A DNA stretch of 64,000 bases from Corynebacterium glyciniphilum AJ 3170 (GTDB lineage: Bacteria > Actinomycetota > Actinomycetes > Mycobacteriales > Mycobacteriaceae): assembly GCF_007673095.1 (NCBI RefSeq), contig NZ_VDYZ01000004.1, forward strand, positions 62,001-126,000. Direction: 5' to 3'. Both the position numbers and the translations under genes were made by a program. Position 1 is the first letter of the stretch. Every line of letters begins with the position of its first letter. Under the pieces are notes generated by a model, which was given only the letters and a program-made list of their open reading frames with translations, ran no database searches and was not told the DNA's origin. Below are positions 43,276 through 52,965 of the stretch, piece by piece.

Positions 43276-44121
43276 ATGCTCGGCATCAACCGCCCGGCAG
43301 TCCTCGTCTGGATCGCCCCCGACGGACGACAGCTCCACCTCGCCGGCGGAGCCGACCAACGCCGCGAGGGCGTCTCCCTCGACGAGGGCCTGGACGGCGT
43401 CGGCGGCCTCGAATCCTCACCCACCTTCGAAGCCGCCATCACCCAGATCGGCGAAACCATCGCCGGATGGGAGCACGGCCACGGTGAGGTCGACCTCCCG
43501 ATCACCATCCTCGGCAAGACCCCGGCAGACATGCAGGCAATCCGCGAGGACCTCAAGCGCATGTTCCCCCTCGGTCGCGCCGGGTGGCTGGCGGTGAACA
43601 CTCCGGTGACGGGGTGGCGGTGGCTGCGGTGCCATCGTCGCTCCATGAAGCCGGGGCTGTCGAAATCGCCGTACCTGACGTCCACGATGCATCTGGACCT
43701 TGTCCTGATCGCCGAGGACCCCAGGGCGGAGACCGCGCCGGTTACGTCACAGTGGCGAAACTCCGGCGACCAGGGCAAGGGGAACTTGTGGGTCACTGGG
43801 GGTGACGAGTGGCCGGCATGGCCGACATTCGTCGTCCACGGCCCCGGGCAGGTGACTCTGTCGATGCTTGGGGAGAAGATCCTCCTGCCGGCACTCGATG
43901 CCGGCGAGCGCGCACTGCTCCAGACCGACCCGGCCCGCTCGGTGCTGCGGTCCATCGCCGCCGACGGCACGTCGACCAATCGCTGGCCCGACGTCGAGGG
44001 CTATCTCTCCCGACCGATCCCGGCAGGGGAGATGACCCGCGTCGGCGTCCGCGTCACCGACGGCAGCCGAGACACCTCGGTCCTGGCGCACACCCGCATC
44101 CACATGGAGGGGCTGCTGTGA
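43276..44121 (+). CDS. Distal tail protein
   Basis: A 281-residue Dit-like protein: VDLPITILGKTPADMQAIREDLKRMF, the N-terminal ring domain, then a galectin-like beta region (WPTFVVHGPGQVTLSML). It follows the tape measure with AAGGAGG before ATG 43276, as Dit proteins do. Confidence 0.8.
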   Translation: MLGINRPAVLVWIAPDGRQLHLAGGADQRREGVSLDEGLDGVGGLESSPTFEAAITQIGETIAGWEHGHGEVDLPITILGKTPADMQAIREDLKRMFPLGRAGWLAVNTPVTGWRWLRCHRRSMKPGLSKSPYLTSTMHLDLVLIAEDPRAETAPVTSQWRNSGDQGKGNLWVTGGDEWPAWPTFVVHGPGQVTLSMLGEKILLPALDAGERALLQTDPARSVLRSIAADGTSTNRWPDVEGYLSRPIPAGEMTRVGVRVTDGSRDTSVLAHTRIHMEGLL

Positions 44122-45701
44122 ATCTCACCGAATCACTGCACGATCTGCTGTCCTCTGACAACTCCGAGCGCGATCGCTTCACCGCCCCCGAGCCGCACAT
44201 CCAGTTCTGGACCGGCAAGGGGCGGCTCAAACTCTGGTCGCCATGCACCAACGCGATCGACTGGGCCTTCGACGAGAAGGACCTCGAGCACGGGTCGTGC
44301 AGCTTCAAGCTGCCCGCTGACGACAACTGGACCGAGTACTTCGAGGGCCTGGACCGCTACCTCGCCCGGCTGGTCACCTTCGACTGGCCCGGCGGGTACC
44401 GCCCCGCATTCGTCCTCACCAGCTACCGCCGCGTGAGGATCGGCAAGCGCACGTGGTTCGAGGTCACCGGCTCCACCCTCACCGCCTACCTCTCCGCCGT
44501 CCACCTGTGGGCCAATCCGCTGATGCCACCGGAGGTGCAGATCTCCGGGGCCTGGCGAGCCATCGGACCGGCATCTACCGCCTGGAAAACGGCACTGACA
44601 CTGAACCTGGTGCGCCTGCAGGCCAACACCTGGTCCATCCCGATTCGCAATCCGTTCGACCCCGGTTCGTGGGACCTGGTCCGCAATGCGCTGCACCCGA
44701 TCATGATCAACCCCCGCAGGGTCGGTCTGTTCGATACCTCGGGGTGGATCATGGCCGAGTGGTGCATGGAGACAGCCTGGGACGCCGCGGTGGAGATCGC
44801 CGAGGCGCAGGGAATGTCGGTGCGCTGCGACCTGTGGTTACCCGGTGATGTCCAGCCGTTCCCGGAGTGGATGACCCTGACCGAGCCCCGCATCATCGTC
44901 GACATGGTCCCCAGCGCCCGGGACATCAATTTCACGGGCACGTTCGTCGACGGGCTGATCCGCGAGGCTATCCAGATCGCCGACGATGCGTTCAGCTGGA
45001 TCACCTACCCGCTGCTGGAGCCCACAGGCATCATGGACCGCCTGGAGGACCGCCAACAGCTTCGGATCCCGCTGTACCGGTCAGGGGAGTGGTCGCCGGC
45101 CACGCAGGCCGACGAGGTCACCCACCTACCGCAGGCCACCCGAGCCACCGTCGGCGGCAAGAGCCCCGGCTGGCTCAACGGCCTGGTCGCCACGACCGTC
45201 GGTGCCGGTGTCTCCGCCATCGGCGCCGCGGTCGGCCTGCCCGGTCTGCGCATTGGATTCCTCGAGGAGCTCGCACAGAACCGCCTGTTCGCCTACCACT
45301 CGGTCGAAAACCTGAACCTCGCCCGCGAGGCCGGCGACTGGCGACTACGCGAGCGCTTCGCAGGCTCACAGACCACCGCACTGTCGCTGCAGGCAGGTGA
45401 GGCGGCGAAATCGACGCTGCACGAGACCCGCGGCTGGGTCTCCCACGAAATCCAGGTCGCCAACGGACAGCCCTACTTCCTCGGCAAGCACCTGGTCCTC
45501 GGCATGCCCGTGGCCGTCGAGCGCGAGGACAGCTCCATCGGCGTCGACACCCTCACCGGTGTCTCCGCGTCCGGTGGTCGCGGGGCCACGACCGTCACGC
45601 TCACCGTCGCCAGCCCGGAGGAGTCCGAGCCCGGCCTGTACGCACTCAAGAAGATCAGAAAGGCCACCGGATGGATCAACAGACTCGCCCTCCAGAACTG
45701 A
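44118..45701 (+). CDS. Baseplate / minor tail protein (Gp37-like)
   Basis: A 527-residue protein from GTG 44118. Beta-rich start (HIQFWTGKGRLKLWSPCTNAIDWAFDEKDLEHGSCSF; FVLTSYRRVRIGKRTWFEVTG), matching siphovirus ReqiPepy6 Gp37-like tail proteins. It probably forms the tail-tip hub. Confidence 0.75.
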   Translation: MNLTESLHDLLSSDNSERDRFTAPEPHIQFWTGKGRLKLWSPCTNAIDWAFDEKDLEHGSCSFKLPADDNWTEYFEGLDRYLARLVTFDWPGGYRPAFVLTSYRRVRIGKRTWFEVTGSTLTAYLSAVHLWANPLMPPEVQISGAWRAIGPASTAWKTALTLNLVRLQANTWSIPIRNPFDPGSWDLVRNALHPIMINPRRVGLFDTSGWIMAEWCMETAWDAAVEIAEAQGMSVRCDLWLPGDVQPFPEWMTLTEPRIIVDMVPSARDINFTGTFVDGLIREAIQIADDAFSWITYPLLEPTGIMDRLEDRQQLRIPLYRSGEWSPATQADEVTHLPQATRATVGGKSPGWLNGLVATTVGAGVSAIGAAVGLPGLRIGFLEELAQNRLFAYHSVENLNLAREAGDWRLRERFAGSQTTALSLQAGEAAKSTLHETRGWVSHEIQVANGQPYFLGKHLVLGMPVAVEREDSSIGVDTLTGVSASGGRGATTVTLTVASPEESEPGLYALKKIRKATGWINRLALQN

Positions 45702-46045
45702 CGGACCAGGTCGACTCGCTGGCCCGCTTCCTCACCGCCGCACCGCTGCCGAACGACACGACCGCGGACATGCCCCCGGAGATCGCCCGACTGCTCGCCG
45801 AGTCGATCGTGCGATGGCAGCACGGCGAGATCCGCAAGGACGGCACCTGGCAGCCCCTCGGAGAGGTCACCGCCGACCCCGAGGTCGGCGACGTCCGCGC
45901 CGAGACCATCGGCGACGGCACCGTCATCAAGCTCACCCACATACCGACCGGACTCACCGTCTTGGGCGAGTCCGCAGACCGCGCCTGGAACGATCTACGC
46001 AGAAAGGTGGCCGAGAATGGCAGCGAAACGCCAGTCGATCAGTGA
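45671..46045 (+). CDS. Small minor tail-associated protein
   Basis: A 124-residue acidic protein overlapping the upstream gene by 31 bp and the next by 29 bp, in another frame. DQVDSLARFLTAAPLP and LTHIPTGLTVLGESADRAWNDLRRKV. Similar small proteins sit between baseplate genes in actinophages. Function unknown. Confidence 0.6.
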   Translation: MDQQTRPPELTDQVDSLARFLTAAPLPNDTTADMPPEIARLLAESIVRWQHGEIRKDGTWQPLGEVTADPEVGDVRAETIGDGTVIKLTHIPTGLTVLGESADRAWNDLRRKVAENGSETPVDQ

Positions 46046-47111
46046 GGAATTCATCGAGCGGATCAACGCCGACCTCGACATCTTCGGCATCAAGGCTGAC
46101 CCCTCACAGCCACCGATGACCGAGACCTACCTGCACGTCCGCCGCCGCCAGGACGGATCCGCAGGCGGTGCACGCCTCGCACTGCCCGCATTCCAGGGCG
46201 AGAAGGGCGACCCCGGCGAGCCCGTCGTCCACCAGGGCGACCGCACCAGCGCACAGCTCGCCTCACTGCGCGAAGCCCTTGACCACCGGCACCGCAACTG
46301 GGCCTTCCGCAACACCGACAACAACGACATGTACGTCTGGAACGGAAGCACGTTCATCGTCTACGAGAACGCGTTCGGCGCCGAGGGTGAGCAGGGCCCG
46401 CCACCCGAACTGTGGCCCGGCACCGTCACCATCGAGGGCTACGGCGAACTCGACGACACCCTCGGCGTCCGCATCCGCGGCGCCGACGGCTCCTACACCA
46501 TCGGCCTCGACCTGCCGAAACTCCCCAAGGGCGACCCCGGCGACCAAGGCCCGCCCGGTGGCATCTACACCAGCCCCGACATCGACGGCGGCCCCACCGA
46601 CGGACAGATCCTCGTCCACGACGGCGAGTCCGGCAAAATGGTCTGGCGCGACGGCTACCTCGGTCCCCAGCTCTACAGCGTGCCCCCGTCAGCCTTCGGC
46701 GACTGGTCCGCCGGCATCTCCGCCTCCCGCCACCACATCACCACCGTCACCATCCCCGCCCAGCCCTTCCGCTACCGCCTGGACTTCTCCGGCGGCGTCG
46801 AAATCTCCTCCATCATCGGACAGACCATCGACGTCCAGATCCTCGCCGACGACCCCGACAACGGCACCGTCGTCGGCTGCGCCTGGGGATCCATGGAAGC
46901 TACCGGCTGGGTCCACCAACGCTTCGACGCCTTCCACGACATCCCCGTCACACCCGAATCCACCGGGCTACGCGCCGGGGTCGTCGAGGCAGGCACCGAG
47001 GTGGAGCTCCACGTCGTGGCCGTGAAGAGCGCGGGTCTGGGTACTGGCTGGCGGGTCGCGTCATCGGGGCGCTCCAACCTGCAGGTGAAGCTGGAGAGGA
47101 TGTCCGGCTGA
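46017..47111 (+). CDS. Minor tail / fibre protein with short collagen-like stretches
   Basis: A 364-residue protein. Helical start, two short collagen-like runs (FQGEKGDPGEPV; LPKGDPGDQGPPGG), a WNGSTFIVYENAF domain, and a beta-sandwich-like C-terminus (HHITTVTIPAQPFRYRLDFSG). Probably trimeric fibre. Confidence 0.75.
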   Translation: MAAKRQSISEEFIERINADLDIFGIKADPSQPPMTETYLHVRRRQDGSAGGARLALPAFQGEKGDPGEPVVHQGDRTSAQLASLREALDHRHRNWAFRNTDNNDMYVWNGSTFIVYENAFGAEGEQGPPPELWPGTVTIEGYGELDDTLGVRIRGADGSYTIGLDLPKLPKGDPGDQGPPGGIYTSPDIDGGPTDGQILVHDGESGKMVWRDGYLGPQLYSVPPSAFGDWSAGISASRHHITTVTIPAQPFRYRLDFSGGVEISSIIGQTIDVQILADDPDNGTVVGCAWGSMEATGWVHQRFDAFHDIPVTPESTGLRAGVVEAGTEVELHVVAVKSAGLGTGWRVASSGRSNLQVKLERMSG

Positions 47112-47698
47112 TGACCTTCTTCCGTGCCCCGCAGCGACAGAGCTTCGACGCCAATATTTTCGAGGAGTCGATGGTCGACTACGGCGAGCAGGTCACCGTC
47201 CGGGACGACCTCGGGGCGATCGGCGGCATGCTCGGCTACGGGAATATCTACCACGACCCGAATCAGAGCGATCTGCCGACAAAGTCCTATATGACCGGCA
47301 GTGCCAATGAGATCGTCGGCATCACCGGCAATAGGGAGTCCTTTCCCGGTATCGGGGTCACCGCGGAGAAAGACAGCCGGGACCGCTGGGGCCTGCGCAT
47401 CACCGACGCCGGGGTCTGGCAGCTCACCGTAAACTTCCGGTGCGTCCCAGCCACCCGGTCGGGATACTTCCAGGTCACCACATCCTCCCAACCGAAGTAT
47501 GCCGGAGACTCCCAAGTGAACAGGTCCAACATCGCCTACGGGAACTTCCACGACGTGATCGTCGCCAACCAGCCCGGGGAGCTCGTCGTCCCCATTGTCA
47601 TGGGCAGCGAGTCCTGGACCGAGGGCGAGATGAAAATGACGATGTACCGCATCGACGGCGGAGACAGCGGCTTCTCCCAGACCAATCTCCGGAAATGA
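47111..47698 (+). CDS. Minor tail protein, beta-sandwich
   Basis: A 195-residue beta-rich protein (DRWGLRITDAGVWQLTVNFRCVPA; YFQVTTSSQPKY). C-terminal half resembles C1q/TNF-like or carbohydrate-binding jelly rolls by pattern only. TGATGA junction with the upstream gene. Confidence 0.65.
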   Translation: MTFFRAPQRQSFDANIFEESMVDYGEQVTVRDDLGAIGGMLGYGNIYHDPNQSDLPTKSYMTGSANEIVGITGNRESFPGIGVTAEKDSRDRWGLRITDAGVWQLTVNFRCVPATRSGYFQVTTSSQPKYAGDSQVNRSNIAYGNFHDVIVANQPGELVVPIVMGSESWTEGEMKMTMYRIDGGDSGFSQTNLRK

Positions 47699-47705
47699 GG
47701 TAGCT

Positions 47706-48959
47706 ATGAGCATCCGCCACGAAATGATCACCGGGCGATGGACACTCCTCGTCGAGGACTCCCACGCAGACGACGACGCCCACCTCGACGAGGTACCCCT
47801 CACCGGCACCGTGACATTCACCCCGGTCTGGCCCGAGGGAGTCGTCGCCGCGCCCACCGGCGGAGACGACGAGCCGCTCCGCCTGGTCGCTGCGCAGCCT
47901 GTCACCGCACTGGTGGCCGACGGCATCCTCACCGACCTCCAGGGCCGCGAGGGCCAACCCCTGCCCGTCCAGATCGGCGAAGTCGAACTGTGGTGGCGCG
48001 CCCGCTTCAACGTCGCCTACGAGGGCATCGAGGTCCCCCTCAACCCGCTACTCTTCGACGCCACCGAGGGCCCCGTCGAGCTCTCCACGCTGATTTCCGC
48101 CAAGGGATACCCCGACGACGACCTCTCCGGCCTCGAATCGATCCGAGCTACAGTCCGACGGCAGGCCCGCGAGGTCGCCGAGGCCCTGGACCTCGTCAAC
48201 CGAGCCGCTGAAAGCGTCGAGGGACTACAGCGCCGCGCAACAGAGGCCATCGAGCAGGCCGAGGCATACGTCCGCCAGGTCAAGGGCCTCGTCGACGACG
48301 CCGAGTCCATCCGCACGAACACCAGCGAGATCCGCGACGAGGTCCACGGCTGGTACGAGGCTCTGTCCACCGACACAAAGCGGATCATCGACGCCGTCAA
48401 CGGACATCTCGACGGTCTCGCCGGCGACGTCACCGCCGATGCCGACCGGGCGAAGCGTGAAGCCGATCGCGCCGGGGAGGCCGCCCGGGTGGAGGTCGAC
48501 CGGATCAAGGGCGATGCTCCGGAGGCGTACGACACCCTCGAGGAGATCGCGGCGTGGATCGGTGATGCAGAGGACGCCGCCGGTGGTCTGATCCGCAGCA
48601 TCGCGGAGAAGTCCGACAAAGGCCACGGACATAGCATCTCCGAGGTCGATGGTCTGCAGGACGCCCTGGACGACAAGCTGTCGAAAGCGTCGATGGGCAC
48701 CCGGGTGTATGGCACGAACTCGGGTGGGAATCAGACGATGCTGTCGTACTCGTCAGCGCCGAACCCCTCGACGCTGGCGTATCGGGGTACCGGCGGCACC
48801 CTGCAGGTAGGGGAACCGACCGATGATGTGCACGCCACTACACGGGGCTGGGTCGAGGACCGGGTCCAGACCGTCGAGGACTCCATCCCGACCATCGCCG
48901 TGGTCGACGAGCACCCAGCGGACCCGGACGACGGCACGATCTACCTGGTGAGGGAGTGA
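47706..48959 (+). CDS. Tail fibre protein
   Basis: A 417-residue protein: N-terminal beta domain (MITGRWTLLVEDSHADD, LTGTVTFTPVW), a long coiled coil (about 150-290, EALDLVNRAAESVEGLQRRATE), DTLEEIAAWIGDAEDA typical of phage fibres, and a C-terminal VVDEHPADPDDGTIYLVRE motif. Probably a trimeric receptor fibre. Confidence 0.8.
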   Translation: MSIRHEMITGRWTLLVEDSHADDDAHLDEVPLTGTVTFTPVWPEGVVAAPTGGDDEPLRLVAAQPVTALVADGILTDLQGREGQPLPVQIGEVELWWRARFNVAYEGIEVPLNPLLFDATEGPVELSTLISAKGYPDDDLSGLESIRATVRRQAREVAEALDLVNRAAESVEGLQRRATEAIEQAEAYVRQVKGLVDDAESIRTNTSEIRDEVHGWYEALSTDTKRIIDAVNGHLDGLAGDVTADADRAKREADRAGEAARVEVDRIKGDAPEAYDTLEEIAAWIGDAEDAAGGLIRSIAEKSDKGHGHSISEVDGLQDALDDKLSKASMGTRVYGTNSGGNQTMLSYSSAPNPSTLAYRGTGGTLQVGEPTDDVHATTRGWVEDRVQTVEDSIPTIAVVDEHPADPDDGTIYLVRE

Positions 48960-48960
48960 C

Positions 48961-50931
48961 ATGGGCATCATCATTGACGGGCACGCCATCCGGGAGGTCT
49001 ACGCCGGGTCGGAGAAGATCCGCGAAATCTACCACGGGTCCGACCTGGTCTGGTCGGCTGGTGCACGATCCCGCATGGACTGGCAGTGGGACCGCGCGAG
49101 GACCGAACCGCTGCGGATTCTGTTTGTCGGCTCGTCGACGATCCAGGGCCACGGCGTGGCGTGGTCGGAGGGTCTGGTGTACCAGCTCACCGGCTATCTC
49201 GCGTCGCACCTGCCCGGGGTCGAGGCCGCGCCGATGGTCAAGCGAACGAGCGGCTCCTACCGGGCAGTCACCGACGGCTTCCACTTCTACGGTCCCGATA
49301 GGCAGGCGCTGGTCGAGAGCTTCCAGCCTCACATCGTGGTGCACATGGTGGGCAGCAACGACTACAGCCTGCAACGCTCCCTCGATGGCTACCGCGACGA
49401 CCTGGTCGCCGTGACCAACAACGTCCTGCGCAACGCCATCAGCGGCGACACTCGGCAGCTGTTCATCCACGCACCGCGCCGGGAGGACGTCGACGATCAT
49501 GCAGTGGAAAACACCTGGGCGGATTACGGCCGGGTACTGCGGGAAGTCGCCGAAGACACCACCCGAGCGGAGTTCCTGGATGCTGGGGCCCTGTTCGACG
49601 AGGCCCGCGGCGACGCCGAAGTATTCGCCAGTGACCGGGTACACCTCAACGAGCGCGGAAACTCGATCCTCGCGCAGGTGATCGCCGAATGGTGGGGCCT
49701 CGATGCCCACGAGGACGAGGCCATCTACGGCTTCGACGCTGCCCAGTGGGACCACCTCGACAACCACACCCGCCTGGCGAGCTTCACCCCGGACGACGTC
49801 CTGCAGTCGGGCACCCGCATGGCCGCCAGCGGCGACTACCGGCCCACCCTCGAGATCTTCGGCACCGCCGGTATCCGCTCCCTGCGCTTCGACGGCGGTA
49901 ACCGCAAGATGCAGACCGACGACTGGGGCGGAGTCCAAGCCCTGCCCCTCACCGTCTACGTCGTCGTCAGCCAACTCGCCGGCGGGGGCGGCACCACCTC
50001 CCAGCCACTGTGGTCCCGCTCCGGGGTGGACAACGGCTACACCTGGGCGTGGTACGACCGCGACGCCGGAACACTGAAAGCAGCATCCGGGTCAGCCTTG
50101 AGCCCAGGCACACCGATCGGTGGTGACCTGCTGACCGAGCCGGTGGTCATCGCGATCAGCTTCCTGCCGTCAGGTCACTCCCGTATCCACCTCAACAGCC
50201 TGCAAGGCCAGCAGGTGCCAGTGCAGTCACCGGACCCCAACATGGGCCCCTGGATGCGCTCACTGAAGCTGGGCACCAACTACGGCGAGGCGTCCTGGTC
50301 GCAGATGAACGTCCGCGAAATGTGGTGGCACCACGGCGCAGACCCCGACACCGTCGCCAACCGCATCGTCACCCTCGCCGAGAAACACGACATCCCCATC
50401 ATCGCCCGCGCCGGGACATGGGAGGCAGAAGACAACAGAACGGTCACCCACGCCCCCGCCTGGGCAGACACGCTCCAGATCGTCGCCATCGGCGGCGGAG
50501 GCGGAGGGGCTGCAGGCAGCATCGCCAACACCGGCGAGGGCGGCGACGCAGGAACATGGACCCACACCTCCATCCCCGTTACCGCCGGCGATGAGTTCAG
50601 CATCTACGCCGGCGGAGGAGGAGAAGGCGGCAACAGCTCCCCAGGTGGTGCCGGGGGCGCCTCAAGCGTCACTGCCTACCCCTCCGAGGACGAGATCCTC
50701 AACGCACCTGGTGGTGCTGGAGGAACCCGACGAAACGCGAACACGGCCGGCAAGGCCGCGGGAACCTACAGCGCATTCGGGAGATCATTCGCCGGCGGAG
50801 GCCCCGGCACAACCAACAACCTCGGAGAGGCACCCGGTGCCGGCGGAGGCCCCGGAAACGGCGGAATCCCCTTCGCTAGCGGTAAACGAGGAGGCAGAGG
50901 CCGTGTCTGGTGGCGCTTCGTCGCCCACTGA
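48961..50931 (+). CDS. Tail protein with SGNH hydrolase domain and Gly-rich C-terminus
   Basis: A 656-residue protein. 1-35: attachment segment with repeat-like IREVYAGSEKIREIYHGSDLVW. 50-250: SGNH/GDSL esterase with block I FVGSST (Ser59), VGSND (Asn133) and DRVHLN (Asp225, His228). 290-460: beta-sandwich of lectin type. 500-656: Gly-rich domain (GGGGGGAAG) as in adhesive tail tips. The esterase may remove acyl groups from envelope glycans or mycolates during adsorption. Confidence 0.85.
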   Translation: MGIIIDGHAIREVYAGSEKIREIYHGSDLVWSAGARSRMDWQWDRARTEPLRILFVGSSTIQGHGVAWSEGLVYQLTGYLASHLPGVEAAPMVKRTSGSYRAVTDGFHFYGPDRQALVESFQPHIVVHMVGSNDYSLQRSLDGYRDDLVAVTNNVLRNAISGDTRQLFIHAPRREDVDDHAVENTWADYGRVLREVAEDTTRAEFLDAGALFDEARGDAEVFASDRVHLNERGNSILAQVIAEWWGLDAHEDEAIYGFDAAQWDHLDNHTRLASFTPDDVLQSGTRMAASGDYRPTLEIFGTAGIRSLRFDGGNRKMQTDDWGGVQALPLTVYVVVSQLAGGGGTTSQPLWSRSGVDNGYTWAWYDRDAGTLKAASGSALSPGTPIGGDLLTEPVVIAISFLPSGHSRIHLNSLQGQQVPVQSPDPNMGPWMRSLKLGTNYGEASWSQMNVREMWWHHGADPDTVANRIVTLAEKHDIPIIARAGTWEAEDNRTVTHAPAWADTLQIVAIGGGGGGAAGSIANTGEGGDAGTWTHTSIPVTAGDEFSIYAGGGGEGGNSSPGGAGGASSVTAYPSEDEILNAPGGAGGTRRNANTAGKAAGTYSAFGRSFAGGGPGTTNNLGEAPGAGGGPGNGGIPFASGKRGGRGRVWWRFVAH

Positions 50932-50947
50932 CCCCCAACCCAACCAA

Positions 50948-50975
50948 CCCCCGGTAACCCACCGGGGGTTTTCTC
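50948..50975 (+). terminator. Rho-independent terminator between tail and lysis genes
   Basis: CCCCCGGT-AACCC-ACCGGGGG followed by TTTTCTC. It ends the tail operon 17 bp after the previous stop and separates it from the endolysin; some readthrough or a promoter in the next 25 bp would be needed for lysis. Confidence 0.85.
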
Positions 50976-50998
50976 ATGCCCTGAAAGGGGTGACAGCG

Positions 50999-52447
50999 AT
51001 GGCAACAGTCATTGATTTCAGCGCCGGATTCCCCTCCGGCAAGGCGATCAAGGCCGCTGGTCACATCGGTGTGGTGTCCTATATCAGTCCTCCGCGTGAG
51101 AACTGGATGAAGGCCAAGCCACTCACCAAGGCCAAGGTCGACGAGTACCGCGCCGAGGGGCTGCGCATCGCCACGGTGTGGCAGTACGGCGGAGCCGACA
51201 ACCCCGACGCCATGCGCGGCGCTGCAGGCGGCAAAGCCGACGCCCAGGCAGCACAGAAGAGGCTCGACGAGATCGGCATGCCCGACGCCCCGGTGTTTTT
51301 CGCCGTCGACTTCGACATCAACCTGACTCAGTGGAACGGCACCGCGGTCAAGTACTTCCGCGCCGCGGTCGAGGTCCTGGGCCGCGACCGGGTCGGCATC
51401 TACGGCCACAGCAAGGTCGTGCACTGGGCGATGGAGGACGGCGTCGTCGCCACGATCGAGCCGGGCCGCGTGCTCGGCTGGGTCACCAAATCATGGTCCG
51501 ACGGTGAGACCGGCTCGGACTACGCCGTGCTGTACCAGGGCACCCACAACGTGGCAGGCCCCGACGGCATCGACATCGACGTCAACACCGTCTACCACCG
51601 CGACTGGTCGTCCACACCCGGCGACAGCGGAGCCCCATCGGCACCGGTACCCGCCGGAGACTCCAAGCCCAACGTGATGCGCTCCTGGTCCAAGTGCGAG
51701 GCATGGGTCACCAAGCTCATGAACAAGCACTACACACCGGGTCGGGGCGGCAAGAAGATCAAGTACATCGTGCGGCACCACAATGCCGGCATCCTGTCGA
51801 TCGACCAGATCTGGGACGTGTGGCAGCAGCGGCAGGCGAGCGCGCACTACCAGGTCGACCGGTTCGGCATGGTCGGTCAGCTCGTCTGGGACTCCGATAC
51901 CGCCTGGCACGCCGCCGACACCGTCCGGAATCAGGAGAGCATCGGTGTCGAGCACGCCAACAGCGGGGGCGCGAACCTGGACTGGCCTATTAGCGACGCC
52001 ACGATCGAGGAGGGCGCGCACCTCGCCGCTGCACTGTGCCTCAAGCACGGGCTGGGTCGACCGGTTTTCGGCCGGAATATCCGCGACCATCTCGAGACCG
52101 GCGCGACCAGCTGCCCGTTCCACCTCGCCGACGGTGGGAAGTACCACCGCAAGTGGATGGAGCGGGCGCAGTACTGGTACGACGCGATGCGTCGTGCCCC
52201 CATCAGCACCACGACAACCGAGGAGGACCCCGTGGCCGAAGAATTCGCACGCCTGGCCTATGAGCAGGACGTCGGACCAGGGACGAAGGACGGTAAGCAC
52301 ACCTGCGCCGGTTGGGATATCGACTGGCTGATCGGGCAGGGCAAGAGGAAGCTGCGCGAGACCGGCGGCTGCACCATTCCGGAGCTGCTGGCCGTGTGCA
52401 ACGAGGACAAGCTCCGTTCCATCATCGCAGAAGGGACACAGTCATGA
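50999..52447 (+). CDS. Bimodular endolysin: DUF1906-like glycosidase plus amidase
   Basis: A 482-residue lysin. 1-200: DUF1906 (Rv2525c-like) TIM-barrel hydrolase: FSAGFPSGKAIKAAGHIGVV, RIATVWQYGG, FFAVDFDIN, YGHSKVVHWAMEDG. 235-380: N-acetylmuramoyl-L-alanine amidase_2: KYIVRHHNAG (His), HYQVDRFGMVGQLV, GVEHANSGG (His/Glu), SCPFHL (Cys/His). The C-terminal 90 residues may bind the wall. GAAAGGGG precedes ATG 50999. Confidence 0.9.
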   Translation: MATVIDFSAGFPSGKAIKAAGHIGVVSYISPPRENWMKAKPLTKAKVDEYRAEGLRIATVWQYGGADNPDAMRGAAGGKADAQAAQKRLDEIGMPDAPVFFAVDFDINLTQWNGTAVKYFRAAVEVLGRDRVGIYGHSKVVHWAMEDGVVATIEPGRVLGWVTKSWSDGETGSDYAVLYQGTHNVAGPDGIDIDVNTVYHRDWSSTPGDSGAPSAPVPAGDSKPNVMRSWSKCEAWVTKLMNKHYTPGRGGKKIKYIVRHHNAGILSIDQIWDVWQQRQASAHYQVDRFGMVGQLVWDSDTAWHAADTVRNQESIGVEHANSGGANLDWPISDATIEEGAHLAAALCLKHGLGRPVFGRNIRDHLETGATSCPFHLADGGKYHRKWMERAQYWYDAMRRAPISTTTTEEDPVAEEFARLAYEQDVGPGTKDGKHTCAGWDIDWLIGQGKRKLRETGGCTIPELLAVCNEDKLRSIIAEGTQS

Positions 52448-52965
52448 GTGACACCAACAAGAAACTCGTCAACTGGGATAATGACGACTGGCGGCGCAAA
52501 GCCTTGTACGCCGGTGTCGTCGTCGCCGCCGTCGTCCTGTCCCTGTTCGGCCTGATCGACCCGGTCGCCATCGATGACACCGTCGAGAAGATCCTCCAGG
52601 TCGGCGGACCGCTGATCGGACTGTTCGGAGTCAAGGCCTACCGCAACGTTGACGTGCCGAAACAGAAGCTCGACGCCGAGCGGTCCAAGGCCCGCGAGGA
52701 AGCCCGCACCGAGGCGCTGGCCGAGGCCCGCGCCGAGGCAGAGAAGATGCTCGCACAGGTCCGCGCCGAAGCCCGCTCGTCGGCCAACCAGGTCGGCGAC
52801 ATCCTCGCCGCCAAGCTCGACGAGTTGCCCGACTCCGTCCGCAGCAGGGTGTCCGAGGGGATCAGGGCTGTCTACTCCGAGCCCTACGGCAAGCACGACA
52901 TCCAGGCCGACGACCCGGAGCCCGAGCCTGACCCGGCGGGCCCGGGTCGCTACCCGGGGGCGTGA
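52444..52965 (+). CDS. Membrane-anchored coiled-coil protein, holin candidate 1
   Basis: A 173-residue protein with one or two N-terminal helices (ALYAGVVVAAVVLSLFGLID, ILQVGGPLIGLFGV) then a long charged helix (EEARTEALAEARAEAEKMLA). ATGA overlap with the endolysin. It resembles actinophage holin-like proteins with cytoplasmic coiled coils. Confidence 0.7.
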   Translation: MSDTNKKLVNWDNDDWRRKALYAGVVVAAVVLSLFGLIDPVAIDDTVEKILQVGGPLIGLFGVKAYRNVDVPKQKLDAERSKAREEARTEALAEARAEAEKMLAQVRAEARSSANQVGDILAAKLDELPDSVRSRVSEGIRAVYSEPYGKHDIQADDPEPEPDPAGPGRYPGA

